From Chloroflexota bacterium (GTDB lineage: Bacteria > Chloroflexota > UBA11872 > VXOZ01), in the NCBI GenBank assembly GCA_026710945.1, contig JAPOQA010000050.1, positions 1-64,000 of the forward strand: DNA of 64,000 nt, written 5' to 3'. Shown piece after piece: positions 36,240 to 45,248 of the stretch. The first letter of the stretch is position 1. Every line of letters begins with the position of its first letter. Below the pieces are notes generated by a model. The model was not told the origin of the DNA, ran no database searches, and worked only from the letters and a program-made list of their open reading frames with translations. A program made the position numbers and the translations under genes.

Positions 36240-37324
36240 CCGTCGGCATTCTGGGAGGCGGCCAGCTCGGCCGCATGTTGGCCCTGGCGGGATATCCGCT
36301 GGGTGTGCGCTTCCGTGTGCTCGACACGTACGCCGATGCACCGGCCGGAGAACTGGCGGAACTCGTGGTCGGAGCGAGTTTCGACGATCGAGAGGCGCTC
36401 GCGCGCTTTGCATCCGACCTTGAGTTGGTCACGTATGAATTCGAGAACGTGCCGGTGGACGCAGCGCGCTTCCTCGCCGACCACGTGCCAGTCTACCCAC
36501 CGCCCGCAGCCCTGGAAGCTTCGCAGGACCGCCTGACTGAAAAGACCTTCTTCCGAGAACTCGACATCCCAACGCCTGCCTTCAGTGCGGTTGAATCTCG
36601 CGAATCTCTTGATGACGCCTTAACCAAGCTGGGGACTCTCGCCGTGCTCAAGACCCGGCGGCTGGGCTACGACGGCAAAGGCCAGCGTATCGTCCGCCAA
36701 GCAGCCGACGTCCAGGGGGCCTGGGACACCCTCCAAGGGACGCCCCTCATCCTTGAGGCGTTCGTGCCATTCGACCGGGAGGTCTCGTTGCTCTCCGTAC
36801 GCGGACGAGACGGGGCTACGGCCTTCTATCCTCTGATCGAGAACTACCATTACAAAGGCATCTTGCGCCGCTCCATCGCGCCCGCTCCGGCTACCCCGCC
36901 GGCGCTGCAAGCGCAAGCGGAGGACTACGGCAGGCGGGTGCTCGAGGCGCTGGACTACGTGGGCGTACTGGCCATCGAGTTCTTCCAGCAGGGCAGTCAA
37001 TTGCTCGCCAATGAGATGGCGCCCCGCGTGCACAACTCCGGGCACTGGACCATCGAAGGGGCGGAAACCAGCCAGTTCGAGAACCACCTGCGCGCCGTGC
37101 TCGGCCTCCCGCTCGGCGCTACCGTCCCGCGGGGTCACTCCACAATGCTCAACCTCATCGGCGAGACTCCCGCTCCCGCTGCTGTCGCCGCCGTGCCCAA
37201 TGCCCATCTGCACCTCTACGCCAAAGAGGCGCGCCCCGGCCGCAAACTGGGACACATCACTATACGCGGCGACGACCAGGAATCCGTACAGTCGTGGGCA
37301 AGCGAGTTGGAAACACTCCTTTAG
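36236..37324 (+). CDS. purK: N5-carboxyaminoimidazole ribonucleotide synthase
   Basis: A 362-residue ATP-grasp enzyme that uses ATP and bicarbonate to make N5-CAIR from AIR; PurE then converts it. Begins [13 protein letters not shown], the family nucleotide-binding start. The ATP-grasp part has [33 protein letters not shown], and the metal site [25 protein letters not shown]. Ends with the small domain [13 protein letters not shown]-like. Normal length. The start codon overlaps the purE stop. Confidence 0.96.
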   Translation: MTVGILGGGQLGRMLALAGYPLGVRFRVLDTYADAPAGELAELVVGASFDDREALARFASDLELVTYEFENVPVDAARFLADHVPVYPPPAALEASQDRLTEKTFFRELDIPTPAFSAVESRESLDDALTKLGTLAVLKTRRLGYDGKGQRIVRQAADVQGAWDTLQGTPLILEAFVPFDREVSLLSVRGRDGATAFYPLIENYHYKGILRRSIAPAPATPPALQAQAEDYGRRVLEALDYVGVLAIEFFQQGSQLLANEMAPRVHNSGHWTIEGAETSQFENHLRAVLGLPLGATVPRGHSTMLNLIGETPAPAAVAAVPNAHLHLYAKEARPGRKLGHITIRGDDQESVQSWASELETLL

Positions 37325-37630
37325 TAGGTGACTTAGAAACCCCAGACCCTAGGTAACTTAAGAACTCCGGAACCGTTCGTGCTGAGCCTGCCTGTCCTGA
37401 GCACTTCGACAAGCTCAGCACAGGCCTGTCGAAGGATCGAAGCACGAGTGAGTTCACTCCTTTCTTGCGGCTGACATTCTTGCACAGCTATGGGACCAGC
37501 GTAAGTGATCGTCCCGCAGCACGCCCGCAAACGTGCTTTCGCATGAGAGTAAAGATTCTACGTGCCGGGCTGGTATATAGTGAGAATCAGGAAGTTCCTG
37601 CAAGTTTCACGGTCAAGGAGAGCCTCATAT
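37325..37630. repeat. Intergenic region with CTTCGACAGGCTCAG-type repeat
   Basis: At about 37373-37450 two facing copies of a short dispersed palindrome (GAGCACTTCGACAAGCTCAG and GGCCTGTCGAAGGATCG) sit together between CCGTTCGTGCTGAG and AGCACGAGT. This family recurs at 21501, 25617, 46908 and 48765. The rest is the upstream region of the VOC gene. Confidence 0.75.
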
Positions 37631-38071
37631 ATGGATGTCCAGGTGTACGGTGTTAATCACGTTGGCATCGAGGTAGACGATGTTGAGAAGGCGGTAGCCT
37701 TTTACGAGGATGTGTTCAATCTAGAGATGTTGCGCGGCGGTGAAGGAGCGGCCTGGTGCCAACTGGGGCATCACCAGTTTCTGGCGATCTTCGAAGTAGA
37801 TGCACTGCAACCGGAGCGCTCCCGCCACTTTGGCATCATGGTGCGCGATGAGGAGCAGCTTGCAAGCGTTCGCGACAAACTGCGCACGAAGTACAATCTC
37901 GACGTCATGTCCAACGACTACATTCGCTGCGACTTTCGCGATCCCTGGGGCAACCGCATCCAGGTGGTAGACCTGCATGACGAGTCCTTGGTATGGCTGC
38001 TGCCCTACCAAGAGGTGCAAGAAGCAGGTGTTGTATTCACCGAGCCGAAATCCGCCTCGACGCCGGAGTAA
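37631..38071 (+). CDS. VOC superfamily protein (glyoxalase/dioxygenase-like)
   Basis: About 146 residues from the ATG at 37631, preceded by AAGGAGAG. A single vicinal-oxygen-chelate domain: VNHVGIEVDDVEKAVAFYEDVF (metal His in the first beta-alpha-beta module), HHQFLAIFEVD, then HFGIMVRDEEQL and RCDFRDPWGNRIQVVDL (final metal residue region) in the second module. The fold serves glyoxalase I, dioxygenases and antibiotic-resistance proteins; the activity is not evident here. It stands alone between repeats. Confidence 0.8.
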   Translation: MDVQVYGVNHVGIEVDDVEKAVAFYEDVFNLEMLRGGEGAAWCQLGHHQFLAIFEVDALQPERSRHFGIMVRDEEQLASVRDKLRTKYNLDVMSNDYIRCDFRDPWGNRIQVVDLHDESLVWLLPYQEVQEAGVVFTEPKSASTPE

Positions 38072-38130
38072 TGGGAGGCACATAAACCGTCGGGGTCTTT
38101 CGATTGTGCCTCTGGAAACACTGACTGTTG

Positions 38131-38403
38131 CTGTCATTCCTGTAAGTGTTGAGTAATTCGTTGACAGAATCCTCTTTCCAATTGGCGGTGTTGACAGTTC
38201 ATGTCATTCCGAGTGGAGCGTCGAACCCTGTTCGCGGAATCTAAGATACTGAGCCTTTTGCGTGTCATGAAGCATGGGCCCTAGATTCCTCGCTCCGCTG
38301 CGCTTCGTTCGGAATGGCAAGTGTACCTTTCATGTTTTGTCCTGCGTCAAGTTGCATTTGTACTCAAGTCAGTCAACGAATCACCTGACACTTACAATTC
38401 CGA
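38131..38403. repeat. Composite inverted-repeat element B (MITE-like)
   Basis: 273-bp relative of element A. The left arm (38131-38170) has GTTGAGTAATTCGTTGACAG, the right arm (about 38366-38403) has GTCAACGAATCACCTGACA. The inner palindrome (38201-38319) begins ATGTCATTCCGAG and ends TTCGGAATGGCA. Another half-palindrome with GAGTGGAGCGTCGAACC follows at 38396-38450. The rest of 38072-38690 includes a GGCACAGGTTACAAACCTGTGC hairpin near 38568 and no gene. Confidence 0.8.
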
Positions 38404-38690
38404 GTGGAGCGTCGAACCGGGTTCTTTGTACAGGGTTCGAGGATTCTAAGGTCCCCGCTTAGAAGCACCGTTGCGTGGCCGGAGATATCTTAGACCCTTC
38501 ACGTTGTTCAGGGCGACAATTGCAAGACCCTGCGTAGACCATGGCGACCATTGCACAATACCGGTGGGCACAGGTTACAAACCTGTGCTACCGTATCAAG
38601 CATGAATGACTGCGGTCGCCGGTGTGCAGATGCGTCAAAGAATAGTGACAATACCATGCTCTCTCGCTCCACGACGCCTGGAAGTATTAC

Positions 38691-39812
38691 ATGACACCGG
38701 CAGACGTGCGCAACCTCTTTCCCATACTTGAAGAGCGCGCGTATCTCTTCAGCGGCGGCATTGCGCCGGCATCCACGCCTATGCTGACAGCGCTCAAGCA
38801 CCATCTCGCCGCGCTTACCCACAAGACCGGCGATCTCTATCCAAACTTCATGGATGAAACCCGTGCGCTGCGCGAATCATACGCAGAACTCATGGGCGCA
38901 GACACAGATGAGATTGCCGTCAATGACAGCACGTCAGCGGGATCAAGTCTTGCCGTAAGCTTGATTTCCCCCAAACCGGGCGGTAATGTCGTGTTTGACG
39001 GCTTCCCCTATCCTTCCAGCGTGTATCCTTGGATGCTGCCGCCGCGTGATACGCTTGAGCGCCGCTTCGTCCCGCCCCGCGACGGGTTAATCCACATGGA
39101 GGACATGGAACGGGCTATTGACGACAATACCGTTGCTGTGAGCGTCTCCCACGTCACGCCCGCGCAGGGCTTTCGTCACGACATTGGCGCCCTGGCGAAA
39201 CTAGCGCATGCGCACGGGGCCTTGCTGCTCGTGGACGGCGCGCAATCGGCCGGCGCGCTCAACATCGATCTCCACGCAACCGGCGTTGATTTCTTTAGCA
39301 CTACCGCGATGAAATGGCTACTCGGCCCTGCCGGTGTCGGCTTTCTCTACGTTGCCGAACGCCATCTCGACCGACAGCCATCGACGGCAGGTTGGGTGAG
39401 CACGACCCAGACCGACCTTGAGGAACTTCAACTCCAGCCCAGCGCCGAGCGCTTTCAGCTGGGCATGCCGAACCTCATGGGCGTCGCCGCAACCCTTCCC
39501 GGCATCGCAATCCTGCTGGAGACCGGCATGGCAGCTGTGGAGGCCCACGTGCTCGATCTGACAGAGTACTGTATTGAGGGGCTGCAAGAACGAGGGATCA
39601 CCGTGCGGACACCGCGAGATTCCACCCGCCGCGGAGGCGTGATTGCCGCCGAAATAGACGACGCGGGCGACCTGCAGGCCTACCTGACCGCGCATGGTGT
39701 GGACACCTACTTCCTCCGCAATCTCTTCCGCGTAGACCCGCACGTGTTCAACGACCGCACGGACATCGACCGCTTGCTCGCAGGCATCGACGCCTTCCGC
39801 GCAGGCCACTAA
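38691..39812 (+). CDS. Class V aminotransferase family PLP enzyme
   Basis: A 373-residue PLP enzyme related to cysteine desulfurases and isopenicillin N epimerase-like proteins. Seen: YLFSGGIAPAS near the N-terminus, NDSTSAGSSLAVSLI (cofactor phosphate region), SVSHVTPAQGFRHDI, LLLVDGAQSAGALNIDL with PLP-binding Asp and His-position Gln, and FSTTAMKWLLGPAGVGFLYV with the Schiff-base lysine. No conserved Cys loop typical of IscS is seen near the end, so a role as the main Fe-S sulfur donor is unlikely. Neighbours are oxidoreductases, so a catabolic or modification role is possible; substrate unknown. Confidence 0.85.
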   Translation: MTPADVRNLFPILEERAYLFSGGIAPASTPMLTALKHHLAALTHKTGDLYPNFMDETRALRESYAELMGADTDEIAVNDSTSAGSSLAVSLISPKPGGNVVFDGFPYPSSVYPWMLPPRDTLERRFVPPRDGLIHMEDMERAIDDNTVAVSVSHVTPAQGFRHDIGALAKLAHAHGALLLVDGAQSAGALNIDLHATGVDFFSTTAMKWLLGPAGVGFLYVAERHLDRQPSTAGWVSTTQTDLEELQLQPSAERFQLGMPNLMGVAATLPGIAILLETGMAAVEAHVLDLTEYCIEGLQERGITVRTPRDSTRRGGVIAAEIDDAGDLQAYLTAHGVDTYFLRNLFRVDPHVFNDRTDIDRLLAGIDAFRAGH

Positions 39813-39971
39813 GGCACAGCCACACCCAGCCATGGAGTGGTTTGGGATTGAAGCAGCGCGATCTCGCTTTGAGCAATCTCAATGGCCCACGATGTACCTG
39901 CCTGGTGCACAATGCTTGTAATGATAGTGTCCGTTCGTAGGAGACGTAGGTGAGTCGCTAAGGAGACGAAC

Positions 39972-40997
39972 ATGCGGGTCGGTCTTGTCGGCGCAGGAAA
40001 CATGATGCAGATCACGCATCTGCCGTCTTTGCTGCAGATATCCGATGTCGAGCTAGTTGCCATCGCCGAACTTGATCGCAAACGCGCGGAGAAGCTGACC
40101 GCAGCCTATCGCATACCGCACATCTGCGGCAGTGCCGGTGAACTCGCAGAATACGCCGGCGAGTTAGACTGCGCAGTGGTTGTGACACTCAAGGAGCATC
40201 ATGCCGCTGCTATCATCCCGCTGCTGGAAGCCGGCGTGCCGGTCTTTACCGAGAAGCCCCTGGCAGGCTCGCGCGAAGACGCGGAACAGATCCGTGCGGC
40301 AAGCATGCGCACCGGCACCCCAGTCATGGTGGGGTATATGCGGCAATTCGATCCCGCCGTGCAGCTTGCCAAGAAACTGCTTGCGGAACAGCAAATCGGC
40401 GACGTGCGTTTCGCCCAATTTCGCGACTTTGGCGGAAACTCGCAGATGGGCGCGGCGACGCTCCATGCCCTGCCCATCGAACCGCAACCGGACGTGACCG
40501 CCCCGGCCTCAACCGCGCGCCCTTCTCCAGAGGAGTCCCTCCAACGCACGCTGGTCGAGTGGTTCGAATTGTGGGTGCATGACGTTAATTTGATGCGGCA
40601 CTTGCTCGGCGATCCCACCGGCGTCCGCTACGCCTCCCTGGGACCGCCGCGTTTGGCCGTGCTCGACTACGCGACGCATGAAACAGTTCTCGAAGTTGGA
40701 AAATTGGCGTATGCGAATGCTCCCTGGGACCAAGCAGCCACCATCTACGGCACCACCGGGCGCATCGAGCTTGTCCACGCGCCGCCGCTGCTCTTCCGCC
40801 AGCCGTCCGCCGTCATCCTGCACACCCCGGCGGGCACCACGCGGCTGGACGAACCTGTGCGTGAAGCCTTTACCGAGGAAATCCGCTACTTTCTCCGCTG
40901 TATCCAGCAGGGCGTTACCCCCACCCCCAACGCGGCAGAAGGCTTGGCAGACATCGCCCTCTGCGAGCAAATCGTCGCCACGGCAGCCCAAGGGTGA
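39972..40997 (+). CDS. Gfo/Idh/MocA family oxidoreductase
   Basis: A 341-residue NAD(P)-dependent sugar or inositol dehydrogenase-like protein. The Rossmann start is VGLVGAGNMMQITHLPSL, the conserved EKP motif appears as VFTEKPLAGSREDAEQI and the third helix has MVGYMRQFDPAVQLAKKLL. Many members act on hexoses, inositols or dehydro-sugars. The family-typical C-terminal alpha/beta domain covers about residues 125-341. It precedes an aldo/keto reductase gene on the same strand by 150 bases; together they suggest sugar oxidation/reduction, but the exact reaction is not readable. Confidence 0.88.
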   Translation: MRVGLVGAGNMMQITHLPSLLQISDVELVAIAELDRKRAEKLTAAYRIPHICGSAGELAEYAGELDCAVVVTLKEHHAAAIIPLLEAGVPVFTEKPLAGSREDAEQIRAASMRTGTPVMVGYMRQFDPAVQLAKKLLAEQQIGDVRFAQFRDFGGNSQMGAATLHALPIEPQPDVTAPASTARPSPEESLQRTLVEWFELWVHDVNLMRHLLGDPTGVRYASLGPPRLAVLDYATHETVLEVGKLAYANAPWDQAATIYGTTGRIELVHAPPLLFRQPSAVILHTPAGTTRLDEPVREAFTEEIRYFLRCIQQGVTPTPNAAEGLADIALCEQIVATAAQG

Positions 40998-41145
40998 GAG
41001 CTTCCACTTGTATAACAATGCGTCACCCAGTCTTTCCCTTCGCTCTCCTGGGATTGCCTAGACGGGCAACAAAATGCCGGTCGGCATTGCAGCACGCGAT
41101 TTACGGTAAGCTAGGAAAAACAACCTAAAGGCTGGAGGTAACGGC

Positions 41146-42057
41146 GTGCGGACACGAAGACTTGGCAAGAACGGCCCGGAAGTTTCAGTGCTCGGCTTTG
41201 GGGCCTGGCCGATTGCGGGCAAGCTGGGGCCGGTGGAAGAGCACGACGCCGTGACGGCGATTCAACGGGCGGTGGACGGCGGCGTGACCCTTATCGACAC
41301 GGCGGAGGCGTACGGTTTCGGCATCTCCGAGGAGCTTGTGGCCAAGGCCGTGGGCAACCGGCGCGACGAGGTCTTCATCGCGACGAAAGTCTTGCCGGAG
41401 AACTGGCGCCGCGACGACCTGCTCACTGCCGCCGAACGCAGTTTGCAGCACCTGCATACCGACTACATCGACCTCTATCAGATTCACTGGCCCAGCGACG
41501 AGATGGACTTTGCCGAAAGCATGCAGGCCATCGACGACCTGATTCAACAAGGCAAGGTACGTTACGCGGGGGTATCCAATTTCTCCGCCGAGCAGATGCA
41601 GGCGTGCTTGCAGGTGCGGCATGTTGATTCAGACCAACCCCGCTACAACCTGCTCGACCGCGAGATCGAGGCGGATGTCTTGCCGTTCTGCCAAGAGCAG
41701 GGCATTGGTGTGCTGGCGTACGCCCCTTTGGGGCAGGGCCTGCTCACCGGCAGCTACGAAGAAGACCACGTCTTTGGCGCAGACGACATCCGCAGCCAGA
41801 ACGAGCGGTTTGCAGGCGAGAAATTCAAGCGGACGATCCGCATGGCAAAGCAACTCGCCGCCTATGCCGCCGACCACGGTCACACGCTCATCGAGCTCGA
41901 TATCGCGTGGGTACTGGCGCACCCCGCCATGACGACAGCGCTGGTGGGCGCCAAAAGTCCCGCGCAGGTGGAAGGCTGGCTCGGCGCAGGCGACTGGGAA
42001 CTCTCACCCCAGCAGATGCGGGAAATCGACGAAATTGTGGCTAGCGCCGGACTCTAG
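41146..42057 (+). CDS. Aldo/keto reductase
   Basis: A 303-residue TIM-barrel NADPH oxidoreductase. The GTG start has a strong GGAGG upstream. Family features: SVLGFGAWPIAG at the N-terminus, LIDTAEAYGFGISEELV (catalytic Asp and Tyr), FIATKVLPENW (catalytic Lys), DLYQIHWP (His), YAGVSNFSAEQM and YAPLGQGLLTG. The size and the sequence after the barrel match the general AKR11/12-like bacterial group. Substrate is probably a sugar or small aldehyde; not assigned. Confidence 0.92.
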   Translation: MRTRRLGKNGPEVSVLGFGAWPIAGKLGPVEEHDAVTAIQRAVDGGVTLIDTAEAYGFGISEELVAKAVGNRRDEVFIATKVLPENWRRDDLLTAAERSLQHLHTDYIDLYQIHWPSDEMDFAESMQAIDDLIQQGKVRYAGVSNFSAEQMQACLQVRHVDSDQPRYNLLDREIEADVLPFCQEQGIGVLAYAPLGQGLLTGSYEEDHVFGADDIRSQNERFAGEKFKRTIRMAKQLAAYAADHGHTLIELDIAWVLAHPAMTTALVGAKSPAQVEGWLGAGDWELSPQQMREIDEIVASAGL

Positions 42058-42331
42058 CTCGCTGCACCTAAGCAGACCTTCGCGTAACTTGGTCTCGAGA
42101 GAAGCACATTTCCCCCTCTCCCAGAGGAGACCTTAGCGAACTATGGTCTCATGGGAAGGATATTTCTCCCTCTCCTTGGGGAGAGGGAGCTAGTTGGCAG
42201 AGTGCTAAGTTCTTGCGAAGTTCGCCTATGCCTATGGAGAAGAAAGGGGGGCACGGCATGCCGTGCCCCCCTTTCCAAGTCGATGCTCAAGGCAGCTCTT
42301 TCACGATGCTCGCAGCCGCCAACAGGAGCGC
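42058..42331. terminator. Perfect 32-bp palindrome and repeat modules between convergent genes
   Basis: 42243-42274 is a perfect palindrome (AAAGGGGGGCACGGCA joined to its complement), lying between the convergent aldo/keto reductase and solute-binding protein genes. The A/T ends flank a very GC-rich stem, so it may act as a two-way terminator. From about 42110 to 42190 there are CCCTCTCC/GGAGAGGG modules of the dispersed repeat family. Confidence 0.7.
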
Positions 42332-43720
42332 CTACGTCTTGCTCTTGTACTCCTCCAGAACCGCCGTCATGCGCTTGGCGGCTTCGTCAAGGTTGGACTT
42401 CACCTCGCCGGGCGACTCGCCAAAGATGACCTGATGTGCCTCGCGCATGATGCCGCTGCAGTCGCCGTACGTCGGCCAGTACTGGAAGTTGAACGCCAGG
42501 CCGTTGTACATGCGTTCCAGCATGAAGTCGGTCTGTATCTGCGCCTTATCCGGCTCCAGGAAGCTATAATACTGCTCCCACAGCGCGCGGTCGGAAACCG
42601 GCAGCGGCTGACCCTGGCCCAAGGCTACCCACTGTTTCCAGCCCTCGATGCCGCCGATCCACTCGGCAAGGAACCAGGCGGTATCGTGGTCCGGATGCGA
42701 TTCCGCAATCGACCACAGATGGCCTTGGGAAAAGTGCTTCTGGTCCATGGGGCCCGCGGGATACGTATGGGCCTGCCATTCGAACGGCACGTTGCCCTCG
42801 TTACGGAAATTGATCCACCAGGGCTCGTTGCCCCAGGCGTCCCACGTGGCATAGTACCCTTGATGCGACCCCAAGCCCTGAGCCTGGGGATTGGCCGCCG
42901 ACGGCATGCTGCGGTCGGCAAACGCCATCTCTTGGTAGATGTTATACATAGCAACGGCGGCCGGACTATTGACCAACGATTTGGCCTGGTCGTCGTCCAC
43001 CCAGAAGTGTTGGCCGTAGTTCCACATCACCGCGAAGTTGTCAGAGCCGGTGTTGTTTGCAAGATTCTTGCCGCCCCAGATGTTCTCCTCCGGATTGACG
43101 GTGCGCTTCGCAATGTCGCGAAGATCGTCCATCGTCCAGCCTTCGGCCGGCAATTCCAAGCCCGCGTTCTGGAAGATGGTCAGGTTGAGATAGATCAGGG
43201 TGCCGTTGAAGTCCTGTGCCGTGCCCCAGATGCGGCCCTGATACGACATGGCCTCATGCATCGGCTGGACGTAGTGGTCCAGGCTGGCAGTCGCGCTCGC
43301 TTTGACGCGATCGGTAATGTCGAGCACAATGCCGCGCTCCACGTAATTGGACTTGAATTGCGCCCACAGGTTCCAGACGTCCGGGGGCACGCCCGCCGTA
43401 ATCTGAGAAATGAGCTTGGGGTTGTACTCGGCGAACGGCGTGATAGTCGCTTCCGCCTCATACTCACCGGCAAACGTCTCGTTGAACACGCCTAAGACGC
43501 GCACATAACGCTCGAGCACCGCGGCGTTGCCGTAGCTATGGATGGATAGCTTCTGCACCTCTTTGGCGGGAGCCTCCTGGGCGGCTTCCTTGGGGGCTTC
43601 TTTCTCCTCCATGGCGGGCTCTTCAGCCGCCGGGGCGGTCTGCACCGTGCCGCACGCGGCAGCAACCAGCGCAGTGGCCGCGATACCGCTAAACTGTAGG
43701 AACTTACGTCGTGTAACCAC
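42332..43720 (-). CDS. Extracellular solute-binding lipoprotein, sugar ABC transporter
   Basis: A 462-residue family 1 binding protein. The N-terminus VTRRKFLQFSGIAATALVAAACG is a twin-arginine-like signal with lipobox, followed by an Ala/Glu/Pro/Lys linker (about 25-52). The mature part has AGVPPDVWNLWAQF, NGTLIYLNLTIFQNAGL and NYGQHFWVDDDQAK, as in sugar-binding proteins. No permease or ATPase gene lies near. It is similar in plan, but not closely, to the binding proteins at 6131-7501 and 62760-64000. The ligand is not predictable. Confidence 0.9.
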   Translation of the reverse strand: MVTRRKFLQFSGIAATALVAAACGTVQTAPAAEEPAMEEKEAPKEAAQEAPAKEVQKLSIHSYGNAAVLERYVRVLGVFNETFAGEYEAEATITPFAEYNPKLISQITAGVPPDVWNLWAQFKSNYVERGIVLDITDRVKASATASLDHYVQPMHEAMSYQGRIWGTAQDFNGTLIYLNLTIFQNAGLELPAEGWTMDDLRDIAKRTVNPEENIWGGKNLANNTGSDNFAVMWNYGQHFWVDDDQAKSLVNSPAAVAMYNIYQEMAFADRSMPSAANPQAQGLGSHQGYYATWDAWGNEPWWINFRNEGNVPFEWQAHTYPAGPMDQKHFSQGHLWSIAESHPDHDTAWFLAEWIGGIEGWKQWVALGQGQPLPVSDRALWEQYYSFLEPDKAQIQTDFMLERMYNGLAFNFQYWPTYGDCSGIMREAHQVIFGESPGEVKSNLDEAAKRMTAVLEEYKSKT

Positions 43721-43915
43721 TTTGCCTTCTCCTTACCTCAATCCAGATAGCCACCTACTCCATTCTCTACTGGAATCTAAACCAGTCGTGGGCGCGTGTC
43801 AATCGAAAAATGTGCCTTCTCTTGCGGTCGCACTGGTCCGCCAGCTTCGTAGCCGCCTGGCTATCTCACCCGGTGCTCAGCGGCAGTGGACGCCTTTCTC
43901 CGCCGGCCCGTGTGC

Positions 43916-45061
43916 TTAGTTTGGGCGGCGCAGCGGTTGCACGCTGCGATAGGTTGCGGTACGCCAGAGCCATTCTACAGGTCCGAACTGGTAGCGGCTC
44001 AACCATGCGTGCGACCACCACATCTGCAGCGCCCACACCGCGAACACAAACACCACCACAGCGCTCCGGTTAACGAAATCGACATCGCCGAGCAAGATTG
44101 TCAGAACGAGCACGCCTAGGATGCTCTGCGTAAGATAGTTTGTCAGCGCCATCCTGCCCACGGCGCGCAGCCGCCGCTTCAGCCAATTCTCGGCGCCGTT
44201 GCTCCAAAGGATGATGAGGCTCACATATCCCAACGACGCGGGGATTGTGCCCAGGTTGTTCGGCACCTGGCTTATGAGCGCGACGTCATTCGCGAAGTCT
44301 CCTAGAGCTGTAATCACCACCCCCAACGCAGCGAGCGGCAGCCCGATGCCAAGCCCCAGAATTGCAGTAATGCGGTACGTCTGTGCCGGCTTGCCGCCCG
44401 CCATGAAGCCCATGCGAAAGAGCGCAGCGCCAATGAGCACCATGCCGGGCCCACGAACGATGTACGAGGCCCACGAAAGGTACCCGATGGTAAAGTCCTC
44501 CACCTCCGTGGGATGCCAAGTGCCGCCAAGCGGCGCGCCGGCGTTTGCGAGCGCCTGTGCGTAGAGGTCGCTGGTTACGGACAGCATAAACACCGCCACA
44601 CCGAGCGTCAGCAGCGCTTTGTCCGGCAGTTTTCGCAAAGCAATCAGAATGAAGGCTGACACTGCGTAAATCCACAGAACGTCGCCGTACCACAGTTGGA
44701 AGTGAGCGATGCCCATCGCCAATAACAAGACGCTGCGCCACAGATGGAGCAAAACGGCGGGCCTTCCTCGTTGCGCGGCGCGGTCTATGAATAGCATCAC
44801 CCCCGCGCCAAAGAGCAGTGAGAACATGCCCATGAACTTCTGGTCGACGAATACCTCGCCAAAGATCCCCACGGCCCAATCCAACCACGTCTCGGAACCG
44901 GCGGCGCTGAGGTTGTAATACGCGGCTTCAACAAACCGGAATGACACCGCGTTCATCAGCAGAATGCCCAACACGGCGATGCCGCGTGTCAGGTCGAGGC
45001 TGGCAATGCGCGCTTGCTCGCTCACGGGGCCTGTTTCGGTGGTTGGGCCTGCTGCCGCCAC
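43916..45061 (-). CDS. DUF418 / YeiB-type membrane protein
   Basis: A 381-residue protein with about nine or ten membrane segments. The N-terminal part RIASLDLTRGIAVLGILLMNAVSF and the C-terminal DUF418 region GRMALTNYLTQSILG ... GPVEWLWRTATY match the YeiB family, thought to be transporters or membrane acyltransferase relatives (the start resembles OpgC/acyltransferase-3 folds). The start is a GTG. Function is unknown in the family. It stands between the sugar-binding protein gene and murJ on the same strand, with a gap of 195 bases to the former. Confidence 0.85.
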   Translation of the reverse strand: MAAAGPTTETGPVSEQARIASLDLTRGIAVLGILLMNAVSFRFVEAAYYNLSAAGSETWLDWAVGIFGEVFVDQKFMGMFSLLFGAGVMLFIDRAAQRGRPAVLLHLWRSVLLLAMGIAHFQLWYGDVLWIYAVSAFILIALRKLPDKALLTLGVAVFMLSVTSDLYAQALANAGAPLGGTWHPTEVEDFTIGYLSWASYIVRGPGMVLIGAALFRMGFMAGGKPAQTYRITAILGLGIGLPLAALGVVITALGDFANDVALISQVPNNLGTIPASLGYVSLIILWSNGAENWLKRRLRAVGRMALTNYLTQSILGVLVLTILLGDVDFVNRSAVVVFVFAVWALQMWWSHAWLSRYQFGPVEWLWRTATYRSVQPLRRPN

Positions 45062-45248
45062 GAGAATCTACCCTTTCCGCAGCGCTTTGGGAGCTATCGG
45101 CTTCCCTAATGGAGATGATGTACAAGCGATGCTGCCAGCCAGCAGAGATGCCGGCTATCGCTTCAATTGCTGGCTATAAGTATACGTGAGGTCGCCTCTC
45201 GTTTCTTGACACCCGCTGCAGGATAGGCACACTGGTCCCGTCCGCGCG

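Noticed and set aside
42263-43495. Long plus-strand open frame (410 codons)
   Set aside because: It lies opposite the solute-binding protein gene at 42332-43720, whose motifs and lipobox are clear; the frame is an antisense shadow with low-quality composition.
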